Source of the DNA: DASQPA01 sp963757335
GTDB taxonomy: Bacteria > Acidobacteriota > Thermoanaerobaculia > Multivoradales > UBA5704
Length of the DNA: 64,000 nucleotides
Direction: 5' to 3'
Assembly (NCBI GenBank): GCA_963757335.1
Contig: CAVWRJ010000025.1
Coordinates: 496,001-560,000, forward strand
The number at the start of each line of letters is the position of its first letter. The first letter of the stretch is position 1. The notes beneath the pieces are model-generated. The model did no database searches, was not told where the DNA came from, and saw only the letters and a program-made list of their open reading frames with translations. The translations under genes were made by a program, and so were the position numbers. Positions 53,044-64,000 of the stretch are shown one piece after another.

Positions 53044-53220
53044 TTACCCCTGACAGAGGCAGGTGCGACCGCAGGTCTCGTAGAAGCAGGTCGTGCAATT
53101 GGAGGGGCAGTGCGAGATGTCACTGGCCGCACCCTGGGCATACTTGACCTGCTCGACAGGGTCGAGATGGCAGAGGGTGTCCCGGTTGAGAGACATCTTC
53201 TTGAGGGGCTTCTTTTTCAT
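53044..53220 (-). CDS. Cysteine-rich RiPP precursor peptide, class I lanthipeptide-like leader
   Basis: 58 aa. ATG 53220 follows GAGGAG with good spacing. The leader MKKKPLKKMSLNRDTLCHLD resembles class I lanthipeptide leaders of the K-x-L-x-L-N-R-E-T-L type. The C-terminal core after AQGAASDI is SHCPSNCTTCFYETCGRTCL plus CQG, with six Cys and several Ser/Thr that could form lanthionine rings, or disulfides if unmodified. It lies about 125 bp downstream of the NRPS gene on the same strand. No LanB, LanC or other modifying enzyme is in the window, so the type of modification is inferred. Confidence 0.7.
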   Translation of the reverse strand: MKKKPLKKMSLNRDTLCHLDPVEQVKYAQGAASDISHCPSNCTTCFYETCGRTCLCQG

Positions 53221-53345
53221 CGCCGCTCTCCTCGGTTCTACCCGGAATCATTTCCAGGTATGCATCGCTTCTCGTTGGCTGCGCATAAGCTCATGCTGTT
53301 CCTATCACAGGACCGGGGAGGGAAGGAAGAGTGACGGCGGAGCGC

Positions 53346-56300
53346 TCAGCCTTCTACATCCGTCTTGGGGAAGGGGGCCGCAAGGCTGGCGCGGAGATCC
53401 TCGGCGAGCGTCTGGACCCGCGGCTCGCGTAGCAGGCTGTAGTGGTCCCCGGCCGCGGTGTGGACGGTGAGCCGGCCGGCGGCGACCCGCTCCCAGACCG
53501 CCAGGCGCGCCGCGCGTCCCTCGCCCTGCTCCGCGAGCCAGAGATCGATCGGGCTCGTTGCGACCGGCGCGAGGTAGCCGAAGGCGGCCTGGACGTTGGT
53601 CTTGAACAGGCGCAGGAGACGGCGCACCTGGGCCGGGTCGGCCCCCTGCGGCAGGGCGCCGGCGGCCTCGGCCCGGGCGAGGACGAGGTCGAGACGCGCC
53701 TCGGAGTCGAGCGGCGCCAGGTCGTCCGCCGAGAGAGCGATCCGTCGGCCGCCCATCCCGCCCAGGTCGCGGGCGAGGAGGAGCAGCGCCGAGACGTCGT
53801 CGAGCTCACCGCCGGCCGGGAACGCGCTGCCGCCGGCCGCCCCGGGGGTCGTGGGGTCGATCAGGGCGAGGGCGACCGTCTCGCCCGCCCGTTCCAGCTG
53901 GCAGGCCATCTCGAGCGCCACGAGGCCGCCGAAGGACCAGCCGCCCAGGCGGTACGGCCCGGCGGGCTGCGCGGCGCGGACCGCCGCAACATAGGCGGCC
54001 GCCATCTCCTCGATCCGCAGGAACGGCGGCTCGCCCGGCGCCAGGCCCCGCGCCTCCAGGGCAAAGAACGGCTGCTCCGCCCCCAGCGCCGCCGCCAGCT
54101 CCCGGTAGCAGAAGACCGAGCCCCCCACCGGGTGGACGCAGAAGAAGGGCTGCCGCCCCGAAGCGCCGCTCCCGGCGGTGAGCGGCACGAGCGGCGACCA
54201 GGGAAGCTCGGCTCTCTCCTCGGAGCGGAGGAGAGCCGCCAGCCGCTCGACGGTCGGCGCCTCGAACAGCCGCGACAGCGGCAGATCGCGGCCGAGCTCG
54301 CGCTGGATGCCCGACATCAGGCGCACGGCGAGCAGCGAGTGCCCCCCGAGATCGAAGAAGCTGTCCGTCACCGAGATGCCGCCGATGCCGTCACCGACGC
54401 CGCCGGGCACCCCGAGCACCTCGGCGAAGAGTCCCGCCAGCGTCGCCTCGATCGCGTCGCGGGGAGGCACGGCGGCACCCTTCCCCGCCACGCGGGAAGC
54501 CGCGGGCACGGACGTGGCGGCGAGCGCTCGGCGGTCGAGCTTGCCGGTCGCGGTGAGCGGCAGGGAGGGCTGGAGCACGAAAGCCGACGGCACCATGTAG
54601 ACCGGCAGGCGACCGCCCAGCTGCTCTCGCAGCGAGCGCTCGAATTCCGCATTTTCTCCCTCCCCCGGCCGCGGTACGACGTGGGCGACGAGCCGTCGGT
54701 CGCCGCCTTCGCCGGAGGTGACCACCGCCACCTCGGCCACTCCCGGGTGCTCGCGGAGGGCCGCCTCGATCTCGCCGAGCTCGATCCGCAGGCCGCGCAC
54801 CTTCACCTGGTTGTCGATCCGGCCGAGGAACTCGATATTGCCGTCCGGCCGGTAGCGGACGAGATCGCCGGTGCGATAGAGCCGGCCACCCCGGCGGTCA
54901 CCTTGCCGGCCGCCGAACGGATCGGGGACGAAGCGCAGGGCCGTCAGCTCTGGACGGCCGAGGTAGCCGAGCGCCAGACCCTCCCCACCGAGGCAGAGCT
55001 CGCCATCCGCACCCGCGGGTACCGGCTGCTGCCGGTGGTCGAGGAGGTAGGCCTCGGTGTTCGCCACCGGCCGGCCGATGGGCGGCTCCTGGCTGAAGGT
55101 GCCCTGGCAGAGGAAGGAGAGCGAGTAGATCGCCGTCTCGGTCGGGCCGTAGCAGTTGACCAGCCGGACCCGCGATGCCCAGCGGCTGGCGAGCTCGGGC
55201 GGGCAGCTCTCGCCGCCGACGCTCAACGTCCGCAGGGCCGGCAGCTCCCCTTCCGGCAGGAGCGAGAGCACCGAGGGGGTCATGATCAGGTGAGAGACCG
55301 CCTGACGCCGCAGCAGGTCCAGGAGGCGCGGCCCCGGCACCCGCTCCTCGCGGTCGGCGATCACCAGCCCGGCGCCGCTCGCGAGGGCGAGGAAGGTCTC
55401 CAGCACCGCGGCGTCGAAGCCGAAGGAGACCAGGTGCGAGATGCGGTCTCCGGGGAGCACGCCATAGGTTTCCCGCGCCGCGCGGATCAGGTTGACCGCC
55501 GAACCGTGGCGGACGAGGACGCCGTTGGGGATACCGGTCGAACCCGAGGTGTAGATGACGTAGGCGAGCGCCTCCGGAGCGAGCCGCGGGAGCGATAGAT
55601 CCCAGCCCGTTCCAGCTTCGCCTGGATCTCCGGATTCCCCGTCAACTTCGAGATCTTCGAGAGCGACGACCGCCCTCGCCAGCCCGGAAGGCGAAGGCAG
55701 CCGAGCGAGGAGCACACGGTCGGCGAGGAGGAGGGGCACCGCGGCGTCCGCGAGGATGCGCTCCGTCCGTGCCGCCGGGTGGTCGGGGTCGAGCGGCACG
55801 TAGGCCCCGCCCGCCGCGAGCACCGCGAGAAGGGCGACCACCCGCTCGATCGAGGGCTCGGCCAGGATCCCCACCAGGACTTCCGGTCCAACGCCGAGGG
55901 CACGGAGCCGCCGGGCCAGGCGGTCCACCCGCGCCGCTAAATCGCCGTAGCCGAGCTGCCGGTCCCCGGCGAGGAGTGCCGGCGCCTCCGGAGTCGCCAG
56001 GGCCCAGGGAGCGAGGAGCTCGTGGAGAGCGGAGGGCGTCCCCTCTGTCCGCGTGGCGTTCCAGTCGGAGAGGAGCTGCTGGCGCTCTCCCTCGCCGAGG
56101 AGCGGCAGATCCGGCCAGGGCACCTCGAGGTCGGCCACCGCCGCCGCCAGCAGTCGCCCGAGATGGTCGAGCATCCGGTTCATCCGCACGCCGTCGAAGA
56201 GGTCGGCGTTGTAGTTCAGGGAGAGGACGAGCCCCGACGGCCGCAGGGCCGCGGCGAAACCGAGATCGAACTTCGCCTCCCGGCTCCCCGTGCCGAGCGC

Positions 56301-59300
56301 GGTGACGGCGATCCCCGGCAGATCGAGGGCCGGCGCCGCTCCCCCCTCGACGGCGAACATGACCTGGAAGAGCGGCGTCCGGCCGAGGCTTCGGTCCGGC
56401 GCCAGCTCCTCGACCAGGCGCTCGAAGGGGACGTCCTGGTGCGCGTAGGCCGCGAGCGCCCTCTCCCGCACCCGGCCCAGGAGCTCGCGGAAGGCAGGCT
56501 CCCCCGTCAGGTCCGTGCGGAGGACCAGAGTGTTGACGAAGAAGCCGATCAGGCCCTCGGTCTCCATCCGGGTGCGGTTGGCGACCGGAGTCCCCACCAC
56601 GATGTCCTCCTGCCCCGAGTGCCGGGCGAGGAGGACGTCGAAGGCGGCGAGGAGGAGCATGAAGAGGGTCGTCCCCTGCCGCACCGCGGCCTGCTGCACG
56701 GCGCCGGCGAGCTCGACCGGCAGGAGGAGCGACTCCATGGCGCCGCGGAAGGTCTGGATGGCCGGCCGCGGCCGGTCGGCGGGCAGCTCGAGCAGCGCGG
56801 GCGCCCCGGCCAGGCTCTGGCGCCAGAAGGCGAGCTGGCCCTCGAGCACCTCGCCCGCCAGCCACTGCCGCTGCCAGACCGCGTAGTCCGGATACTGGAT
56901 CGGCAGCTCGGGGAGCGGCGAGGGGCGGCCGGCCGCGAACGCCCGGTAGAGGGCCGAGAGCTCGCGCAGGAAAACGCCCATCGACCAGCCGTCGGCGACC
57001 GTGTGGTGGAAGGTGAGCAGGAAGGCGTGCTCCTCCCCCGAGAGCCGGGCGAGGACCGCCCGGGCGAGCGGCTCGCGGGCGAGGTCGAACGGTCGCCTGG
57101 CCTCGGCCGCGGCGAGGCGCGCCAGCTCGGCCTCGCGCGGCGACTCCGGCAGGCTTCCTAGGTCGATCCGGGCGGGAGCCAGGTCGAGGTGCTCGGCGAT
57201 CACCTGGACCGGCCGGTCCCCCCGGAGAACGAAGTTGGTCCGCAGGGCCTCGTGGCGGCGGGCGATCTCGCTGCAGGCGGCGGCGAGGGCGGCAAAGACG
57301 AGGGGGCCGGCGAGCCGCGCGGCGACCGGCACGTTGTAGGTCGCCCGCCCCGGCTCCAGGCGGTCGAGGAACCAGAGCCGCTGCTGGGCGAAGGAGAGCG
57401 GCAGATCTCCCTCCCCGGAGTCCCGGGAGACCCGCTCGATGCGACGGCAGGGCCCCTTGACGGCGGGCGCTCTCGATCTCCCGGGCGAGCCCGGCGACCG
57501 TCGGCCGCTCGAAGAGGAGCCGGAGCGGCAGGTCGACGCCGAAGGCCGCCCGGACGCGCGAGGCGAGCTGGGTGGCGAGGAGCGAGTGCCCGCCCAGGGC
57601 GAAGAAGTCGTCGTCCACCCCCACCCGCTCGACCCCCAGGACGCCGGCCCAGATCCCCGCCAGCATCTCCTCGACCGGGCTCCGGGGCGCTGCCGGCCCG
57701 CCCGGCCATCCCGGCCGTCCCGGCGCTCGCCGGACCAGCCTCCGGCTCGGGCAGGGCGCGGCGGTCGAGCTTGCCGTTCGCCGTCAGCGGCAGCGCGGGC
57801 AGCAGGACGAAGGCGGACGGCACCATGTGCTCGGGCAGACGCTGGCGCAGGAGCTCGCGGAGAGCGGGGCCTAGGGAGGCCTCCCCCACCACGTAGGCCA
57901 CCAGGCGCCGGCCGCCGTTCGGGTCGGGGCGGGCGACGACCGCTCCCGAGCGCACTCCGGGCAGGCCGAGCAGGACCGCCTCGACCTCCCCGGGCTCGAT
58001 GCGGAAGCCGCGGATCTTCACCTGGGTGTCGCTCCGGCCGAGGAATTCGATCTCGCCCGTGGGCCGCCAGCGGGCGAGGTCGCCGGTCCGGTAGAGGCGT
58101 CCGCCCGGCTCGCCCGCGGGGCTGGGCAGGAAGCGCTCCGCCGTCAGGTCCGGCCGTCCCAGGTAGCCCCGCGCCAGGCCGTCCCCCCCGCGTAGAGCTC
58201 GCCCGGCACCCCCGCCGGCACCGGCGCGAGCTCGCGGTCGAGGATCTGGACCCAGGTGTTGGCGATCGGCCGGCCGAGGGGGACCGAGGACCCCAGGCTC
58301 CCCGCGCCGGTCCCGGGCGGGATCGGGAAGCAGCAGGTGAAGGTGGTGTTCTCGGTCGGGCCGTAGCCGTTGACGAGCCGCGTCCCGGGGAGCGCCGCCG
58401 CCGCCCGCTCGACGTGCGCGGGGGAGAGCACGTCGCCCCCGGCCAGGAGCTGGCGTAACCCGGAAAGGCCGGCGAGGTTCTCCTCGACCATCTGGTGGAA
58501 GAGCCCGGCGGTCAGCCAGAGGGTGGTCACGCCATGCCGGGCGAGGAGGTCTCCCATCTCGGCGAGCGACAGCGGTCCCGGCGGTGGCAGCACCAGCCGT
58601 CCCCCGTTGAGGAGCGCTCCCCAGAGCTCGAAGGTCGCGGCGTCGAAGGCGTAGGGCGCGAGTTGAAGGAAGACTTCGGCCGGGCCGAAGGTGGCATAGC
58701 CGGTCTCCCGCACCAGCCGGACCACCGCCCGGTGGGGAACCGCCACCCCCTTGGGGGTCCCCGTAGAGCCCGAGGTGTACATGACATAGGCGAGGCCCGC
58801 CGCAGCGACTTCCGGCAGCTCCGGCAGCTCCGCCGGCATCGCTGGCATCGCCGGGATCGCCGGCAGCTCGGGCTCGGCCCAGACCTCGTCCAGACCGAGC
58901 ACGGTAGCCCCGGTCTCCGGCAGGGCGGCGCGCAAGCGCTCGTCGGCGAGGAGGAGGGACGCCGCGCTGTCGCGGACCAGGAAGGCCAGGCTCTCGGCCG
59001 GATAGGCGGGGTCGAGCGGCACATAGGCGCCGCCGGCAGCGAGGACCGCGAGGGTCGCCACCACCCGCCGGGCGGAGCGGTCGAGGAAAAGACCGACCCG
59101 CACCTCGGGACCCACCCCGAGAGCCCGCAGCCGGCGGGCGAGGCGCCGGGACCTTCGGTCGAGCTCGCCATAGGTGAGCGCCAGGCCGCCATCGACGACC
59201 GCCACCGCCTCGGGAGCGCGGGCGGTCTGGGCGGCGAAGAGGGCATGGAGAGAGGCCTCCCGCGGATAGGCGGTCGCCGTACCGCTCCAGTCGCGGAGCT

Positions 59301-62300
59301 GCTCCTGCTCCCCAGCGGTCAGGAGCGGCAGCTCGGCGAGCGGCGCCTCTGGCGTCGCCACCGCCGCCGCGGCGAGGGTCGCGAAGTGACCGGCCATCCG
59401 CTCGACGGTGCTGCCGTCGAAGAGGTCGAGGTTGTGCTCGAAGCCGCCGGCGAGGCCGGCCGCCGTCGGTGCCAGGACGAGGGTGAGGTCGAACTTCGCC
59501 GTCCCCCCCTCGAAGGGGAGGGGGGTGAGAGTGAGGCCGGGGAGCTGCAACGCCTCGGCCGGAGCGTTCTGGAGGACGAAGAGGACCTCGAAGAGCGGCG
59601 TCCGGCTCGGGTCGCGCTCGGGGTGCAGCTCCTCGACCACCTTCTCGAACGGCAGATCCTGATGGGCGAAGGCGGCGAAGGCGGCCGTCCGCACCCGGCC
59701 GAGCAGCTCGCCGAAGGTCGGGCGCCCGGCAGCGTCGATGCGGAGGACCAGGGTGTTGACGAAGAAGCCGATCAGCCCCTCGATCTCGGGGCTGGTGCGG
59801 TTGGCCACCGGAGAGCCGATCGCCAGGTCCTCGCGGCCGGTGTAGCGGGCGAGGAGGGTGGCGAAGACGGCCAGGAGCTCCATGAACAGGCTCGCCCCGG
59901 CCGACCGGGCACCCCGCGTCAGCCCGGCGCTCACCTCGGGGCCGAGCGCGAACGGGCGGAAGCCGCCGCGGGCGGAGAGGACCGGCGGCCGCGGTCGATC
60001 GGTGGGCAGATCGAGCGCCGGGAGCCCGGCGAGCGCCTGCCGCCAGTAGGCGAGCTCCCCAGCGAGGACCTCGCCGGAGAGCCACCGGCGCTGCCAGAGG
60101 GCGAAGTCGGCGTACTGCACCGGCAGCTCGGGCAGCGGCGACGGCCGGCCGGCGACGAACTCACTGTAGAGCGCCCCCAGCTCACGGACGAGGACCCCGT
60201 TCGACCAGCCGTCCGAGACGATGTGGTGCACGGTGAGGAATACCGTGTGCTCGTCGGCCGCGAGCCGCAGGAGAGCGGCGCGGAGCAGCGGCCCGCGCCC
60301 GAGATCGAACGGCCGCCGGGCCTCGGCGTGGACCAGGCGCAGCTCTTCCGCCTTCCTGGTCGCCTCCGGCAGGGCCCCCAGGTCGATTCCGGGGAGGGGG
60401 AGATCGCCCGCCGGGTGGAGGACGAGGGCAGGCTCGCCGCCGGCGGTGGGGAAGGTGCGGAAGGTCGTCCGCAGGTTCTCGTGCCGGCGGACGATCTCCG
60501 AGAGGCTCCGGGCGAGCGCCGCGCGGTCCAGGCGGCCCGTGAGCCTCAAGGCCGCCGGCATGTTGTAGGCCGGGCTGCCGGGCGAGAGCTGATCCAGGAA
60601 CCAGAGCCGTTGCTGCGCGAAGGAGGGCAGCAGGTCACCGCCGCGCCCGGCGGGCAGAATCGGCGGGCGGGGCGGGACCTCCGCCAGCCCGGAGCGCGCC
60701 TTCCGCTCGCGCTCGACCTCCGCCGCCAGGGCGGCCACGGTGGGTTTCTCGAACAGCAGGCGGAGCGGCAGCTCCACCCCCAGGGCCTGGCGCACCCTTG
60801 AGGCCACCTGGGTGGCGAGGAGCGAATGCCCGCCGAGCTCGAAGAAGTTCTCCTCCCGGCCCACCCGATCGAGCCGCAGAACCTCTTCCCAGATCGCGCC
60901 GAGCACCTCCTCGACCGGTCCCCGGGCCGCCACCGTCCGGTCGGCGGCCGGTCCGGTCTCCTGCCGTACCTTCTCCGGGGCCGGCAGGGCCCGGCGGTCC
61001 ACCTTGCCGTTGACCGTCAGGGGCAGAGTGTCGAGGAGCACGATCGCCGAGGGCACGAGCGGCTCCGGCAACTTGCGCTTGAGGGCCGCCCGCAGCTCGG
61101 CAGGTTCGAGCGCTCCGGGCGCGGTGCCGACGATGTAGGCGACGAGGCGCCGGTCCCCCGGCTCGTCCTCCCGCACGATCACCACCACCTCGCGCACCCC
61201 CGGCTCCCCGGAGATGGCGGCCTCGATCTCCCCCAGCTCGATCCGGAAGCCGCGCACCTTGACCTGGTGATCGATCCGCCCCAGGTATTCGATGTCCCCG
61301 TCCGGCAGCCGGCGGACGAGGTCGCCCGAGCGGTAGAGGCGCGCCCCGGGCGCACTCCGCTCTCCCCCGAAGGGATCGGGCACGAAGCGTTCGGCGGTCA
61401 GCTCCGGCCGGTTGAGATAGCCCCGTGCGAGGCCCGCACCGGAGATACAGAGCTCGCCGGCGATCCCCACCGGCTGCGGCGCGAGCCCGCGGTCCACCAC
61501 CCGCAGGCCGAGGTCGGGGATCGCCCGGCCGACGACGCTACCGCCGCCGCCCTCAATGTCGGCCGCCGAGAGCGGCCGGTAGGTCACGTGCACCGTCGTC
61601 TCGGTGATCCCGTACATGTTGACGAGGAGCGGCCGCGCCGCCCCATGCCGCGCGACCCAGGGGCGCAGGCTCTGGATCTCCAGCGCCTCGCCGCCGAAGA
61701 TCACCAGCCGGAGCGCCAGCTCCTGGAGGGTGTTCGCAGTGTTCGCCGGGTTCGCCTCCTCCTCGGCCCGCATCAGCTGGCGGAACGCCGACGGCGTCTG
61801 GTTGAGCACCGTCACCCCCTCCTGCCCCAGAAGCTCGTAGAACGACTCGGGGGAGCGGCTCACCCAGTACGGCACCACCACCAGGGTGCCGCCGTAGCCG
61901 AGGGCCCCCCAGATCTCCCAGACCGAGAAGTCGAAGGCGTAGGAGTGGAAGAGGGTCCAGACGTCCTGGGGACCGAAGCCGAACCAGGGGGCGGTCGCCG
62001 AGAGCAGCCGGCCGACGTTGCCGTGAGTCACCTGCACTCCGCGCGGGCGGCCGGTCGAGCCCGAGGTGTAGATGACGTAGGCCAGGTTCTCGGGGCTCAC
62101 GCCGGCGCTCGCCGGGGTGAGCGGACCGTCGTCCTCGCTCTCCGCATCCTCCAGGTAGACCCGCGCCGCCCCGTCCTCGGGGAGCGCGGCGGTCACCTGC
62201 CGGCCGGTCACGATCACCGGCGCCCCGGCGTCGCCCAAGAGGTAGGCCAGGCGCTCTTCCGGATAGGCGGGGTCGAGCGGCAGGTAGGCTCCGCCGGCCT

Positions 62301-64000
62301 TGAGCACGCCCAGGATGGCGACGACGAGATCGAGCGAGCGTTCGAGGCAGATCCCGACCACCACCTCGGGCCCCACACCCTGCCGCTTAAGGCGGCGGGC
62401 CAGGCGGTTCGCCCGGCGATCGAGCTGGCCGTAGGTGAGGCTGTCGACCCCCATGACCACGGCCGGCGCTCCCGGCGAGCGCCGGGCCTGGGCCTCGAAC
62501 AGGTGGTGCAGGCAGGGGCCGGCCGGGAACGGCTCGGTGTCGCCCCACTCGGCTGAGAGCTGCTGGCGCTCGCCTGGCGTCAGCAGGGGCAGCTCGGAGA
62601 TCCCACGCTCCGCGCCAGGGCCTGCCGCCGTCACCCCGGCGAGCAGCATCTGGAGATGGCCGGCCAGCCGGCGCACGGTCGCCCGGTCGAAGAGGTCGGT
62701 CCGGTAGTCGAGCTGCCCAGCGAACCTCCCCGGCTCTTCCGCCAGGGTGAGAGTGAGGTCGAACTGGACCGTCCCCTGCTCGACCTTGAGCGAGCGCCAG
62801 GAGAGGCCGGAGAGCGCCATCTCGTCGCGCGGCATGTTGTGCAGGTTGAGCACCACCTGGAAGAGCGGCTCGTAGCTCAGGCTGCGCTCCGGGTGCACGG
62901 CCTCGACGAGCATCTCGAAGGGGACGTCCTGGTGGGCGTAGGCCTCCAGCACCACCCGGCGCACCCGGCTGAGGGCCGCGCGGAACCCAGGATTCCCGGA
63001 AAGATCGGCGCGGAGGACGAGAGTGTTGACGAAGAACCCGATCAACCCTTCGGTCTCCAGCCGGTTGCGGCCGGCGATGGGCGAGCCGATCGAGACCTCG
63101 CTCTGGCCCGAGTAGCGCGCGAGGAGGGCCGCATAGGCCGTGAGCAGGGTCATGAAAGGCGTCGCCCCGGCGCGCCGGGAGAGGCCGCGCAGGCCCTCCG
63201 TCAGGTCGCCAGGGAGGACGAACGGCTCGCTCGTGCCGCGGGAGCTCTGCACCGGCGGCCGTGGCCGGTCGGTGGGCAGCTCGAGGAGGGCCGGCGCGCC
63301 GGCGAGCCGCTGGCGCCAGTAGTCGAGCTCGCCGGCCAGCACCTCCCCCGAGAGCCAGCGGCGCTGCCAGACCGCGAAGTCGGCATACTGGATGGCGAGC
63401 TCGGGCAGGGGGCTCGGGAGCCCCTGGCGGAAGGCCTCGTAGATCGCGCTCACCTCCCGCACCAGCACGCCGATCGACCAGCCGTCGGCGATGCTGTGGT
63501 GGAGGCTGAAGAGGAGGACGTGCTCCCGGGGGCCGGCCACCAGGAGGGTAACCCGGAGGAGCGGCCCGCGCGCGAGGTCGAACGCCCGGCGGGCCTCCGC
63601 AAATGCCAGGCGCCGCACCTCGGGGCCGCGCGCCGCTTCAGAGAGGCCAGAGAGGTCGGTCTGCGGGAGGACGACGGGATGGGGCGGGAGGATGACCTGC
63701 ACCGGTCCCTCGGCCCCGGCGTCGGCGTGGGCGTGGGCGTCGCCGAAGACCGTGCGGAGCGACTCGTGCCGGCGCACCACCTCGGAGAGGGTTTGAGCGA
63801 GGAGCGCCGGGGCGAGCGGCCCCTGGGCGACCAAGGCGGCGGCGATGTTGTAGGCCGCGCTCTCGGGCTCCAGCTGGTTTAAAAACCAGAGCCGCTGCTG
63901 GGCGAAGGAGAGCGGCAGGGCGCCGGCGCGCCGGATTGCGGCGAGCGGTGGCGCGGCTAAATCCCGGCCGGCGATCGTCTGGCCGATCTCGGCGGCGAGG
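53346..64000 (-). CDS. Non-ribosomal peptide synthetase, three modules plus thioesterase, 5' end outside window, three frame breaks
   Basis: One continuous NRPS coding region running off the right edge. Domain order N to C: (end of a carrier domain) C-A-T, C-A-T, C-A-T-TE. All three condensation domains keep HHxxxDG (HHSIADG, HHIVSDG, HHTVADG) and look like L-amino-acid acceptors (LCL type); there are no epimerisation or methylation domains. The chain ends with a thioesterase, so the product is released here. The reading frame breaks at a C7 run (58183-58189, eight expected), near 57685 and near 57440; each restores perfect domain continuity when one base is adjusted. The gene is followed by the lanthipeptide-like gene at 53044. 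Upstream modules lie beyond the window, so the total peptide length is unknown. Confidence 0.93.
53360..57410 (-). other. NRPS terminal module: C-A-T-TE
   Basis: C domain about 57410-56110, A domain about 56050-54520, carrier about 54440-54230 (DLGGHSLLAVRL), thioesterase about 54175-53360 with GWSFGG nucleophile elbow and catalytic His in AAGDHYSLL. Pocket residues by eye (GFDAAVL, LIMTPSV, LSVGGE, NCYGPTETAIY) give D-A-L-I-S-G-C-I-Y, which I cannot match to a known substrate. Confidence 0.65.
57470..60640 (-). other. NRPS module n-1: C-A-T, predicted branched aliphatic residue
   Basis: C domain about 60640-59370, A domain about 59300-57770, carrier about 57675-57470 (ALGGHSLLATQ). Pocket code by eye from AFDAATF, LWLTAGL, LLAGGD and NGYGPTENTTF is D-A-F-L-L-G-G-T-F-(K), near codes reported for Val/Ile-type substrates; low certainty. 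Two frame breaks (58183-58189 and near 57685) fall in this module. Confidence 0.6.
60715..63950 (-). other. NRPS module n-2: C-A-T, predicted Thr
   Basis: C domain about 63950-62600, A domain about 62550-60970, carrier domain about 60920-60715 with the phosphopantetheine Ser in ELGGHSLLATQ. From A3-A6 alignment to GrsA by eye (AFDFSVW, VLNQTPS, VIFGGE, NMYGITETTVH) the binding-pocket code reads D-F-W-N-I-G-M-V-H-(K), the known threonine code. Confidence 0.75.

Noticed and set aside
53442..55598. 718-aa plus-strand frame opposite the NRPS
   Set aside because: Antisense shadow typical of high-GC genes; composition is Arg/Gly/Glu-rich without domains. The same holds for the other long plus-strand frames at 56-63 kb.

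Overview
The window is high-GC bacterial DNA, dense in genes on both strands, from a Gram-negative organism. I infer Acidobacteriota, possibly a Thermoanaerobaculia-like lineage. The reasons are an ECF sigma factor of the large acidobacterial/planctomycete type translationally coupled to a kinase-TPR protein, a second kinase-TPR protein, an IPTL-CTERM surface protease, and several secreted trypsin-, subtilisin-, S46- and M14-type peptidases. This is a family-pattern inference, not a phylogeny. I saw no rRNA, tRNA or CRISPR array.

Layout. 1-5.9 kb: the end of a glycosyltransferase, an ABC exporter with an unusual membrane/PH-like-ATPase fusion, a divergent MerR regulator that shares a textbook 19-bp-spacer promoter with it, and a styrene-monooxygenase-like flavoprotein. 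6.2-10.1 kb: two tandem trypsin-like proteases sharing an unnamed C-terminal domain, with copies of a dispersed repeat around the first. 10.2-19.6 kb: TPR protein, a structured lower-GC intergenic region, MFS transporter, sigma factor/kinase operon, secreted proteins, and a truncated CopG antitoxin abutting an MFS gene fragment. 19.6-25.6 kb: regulator/membrane-protein pair and a GH133/GH63 glycosidase operon. 25.7-34 kb: M23 peptidase, secA, guaB and a kinase-TPR gene. 34-41.6 kb: a giant subtilisin with DUF11 repeats and IPTL-CTERM, then an S46 peptidase.

41.6-47.2 kb is a lower-GC island. It holds three consecutive hypothetical genes, each followed by an attC-like site, which makes them look like integron gene cassettes without an integrase in view. 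Two of them carry HEPN-like R-N-x-H motifs. Beyond lie remnants of a histidine kinase and a transposase, a ParE-type toxin-antitoxin pair, and an array of 21-22 bp repeats. Both island borders carry degenerate copies of the same convergent S46-peptidase/PIG-L gene junction. 47.2-53 kb: PIG-L deacetylase, M14 carboxypeptidase and a PP2C-type phosphatase. 53-64 kb: a three-module non-ribosomal peptide synthetase with a terminal thioesterase (running off the right edge), followed on the same strand by a 58-aa cysteine-rich lanthipeptide-like precursor.

About eleven genes or gene segments show single-base reading-frame breaks, several in G or C homopolymers. The pattern fits uncorrected assembly indels better than mass gene decay, so most such genes are annotated here as single genes with a stated break.
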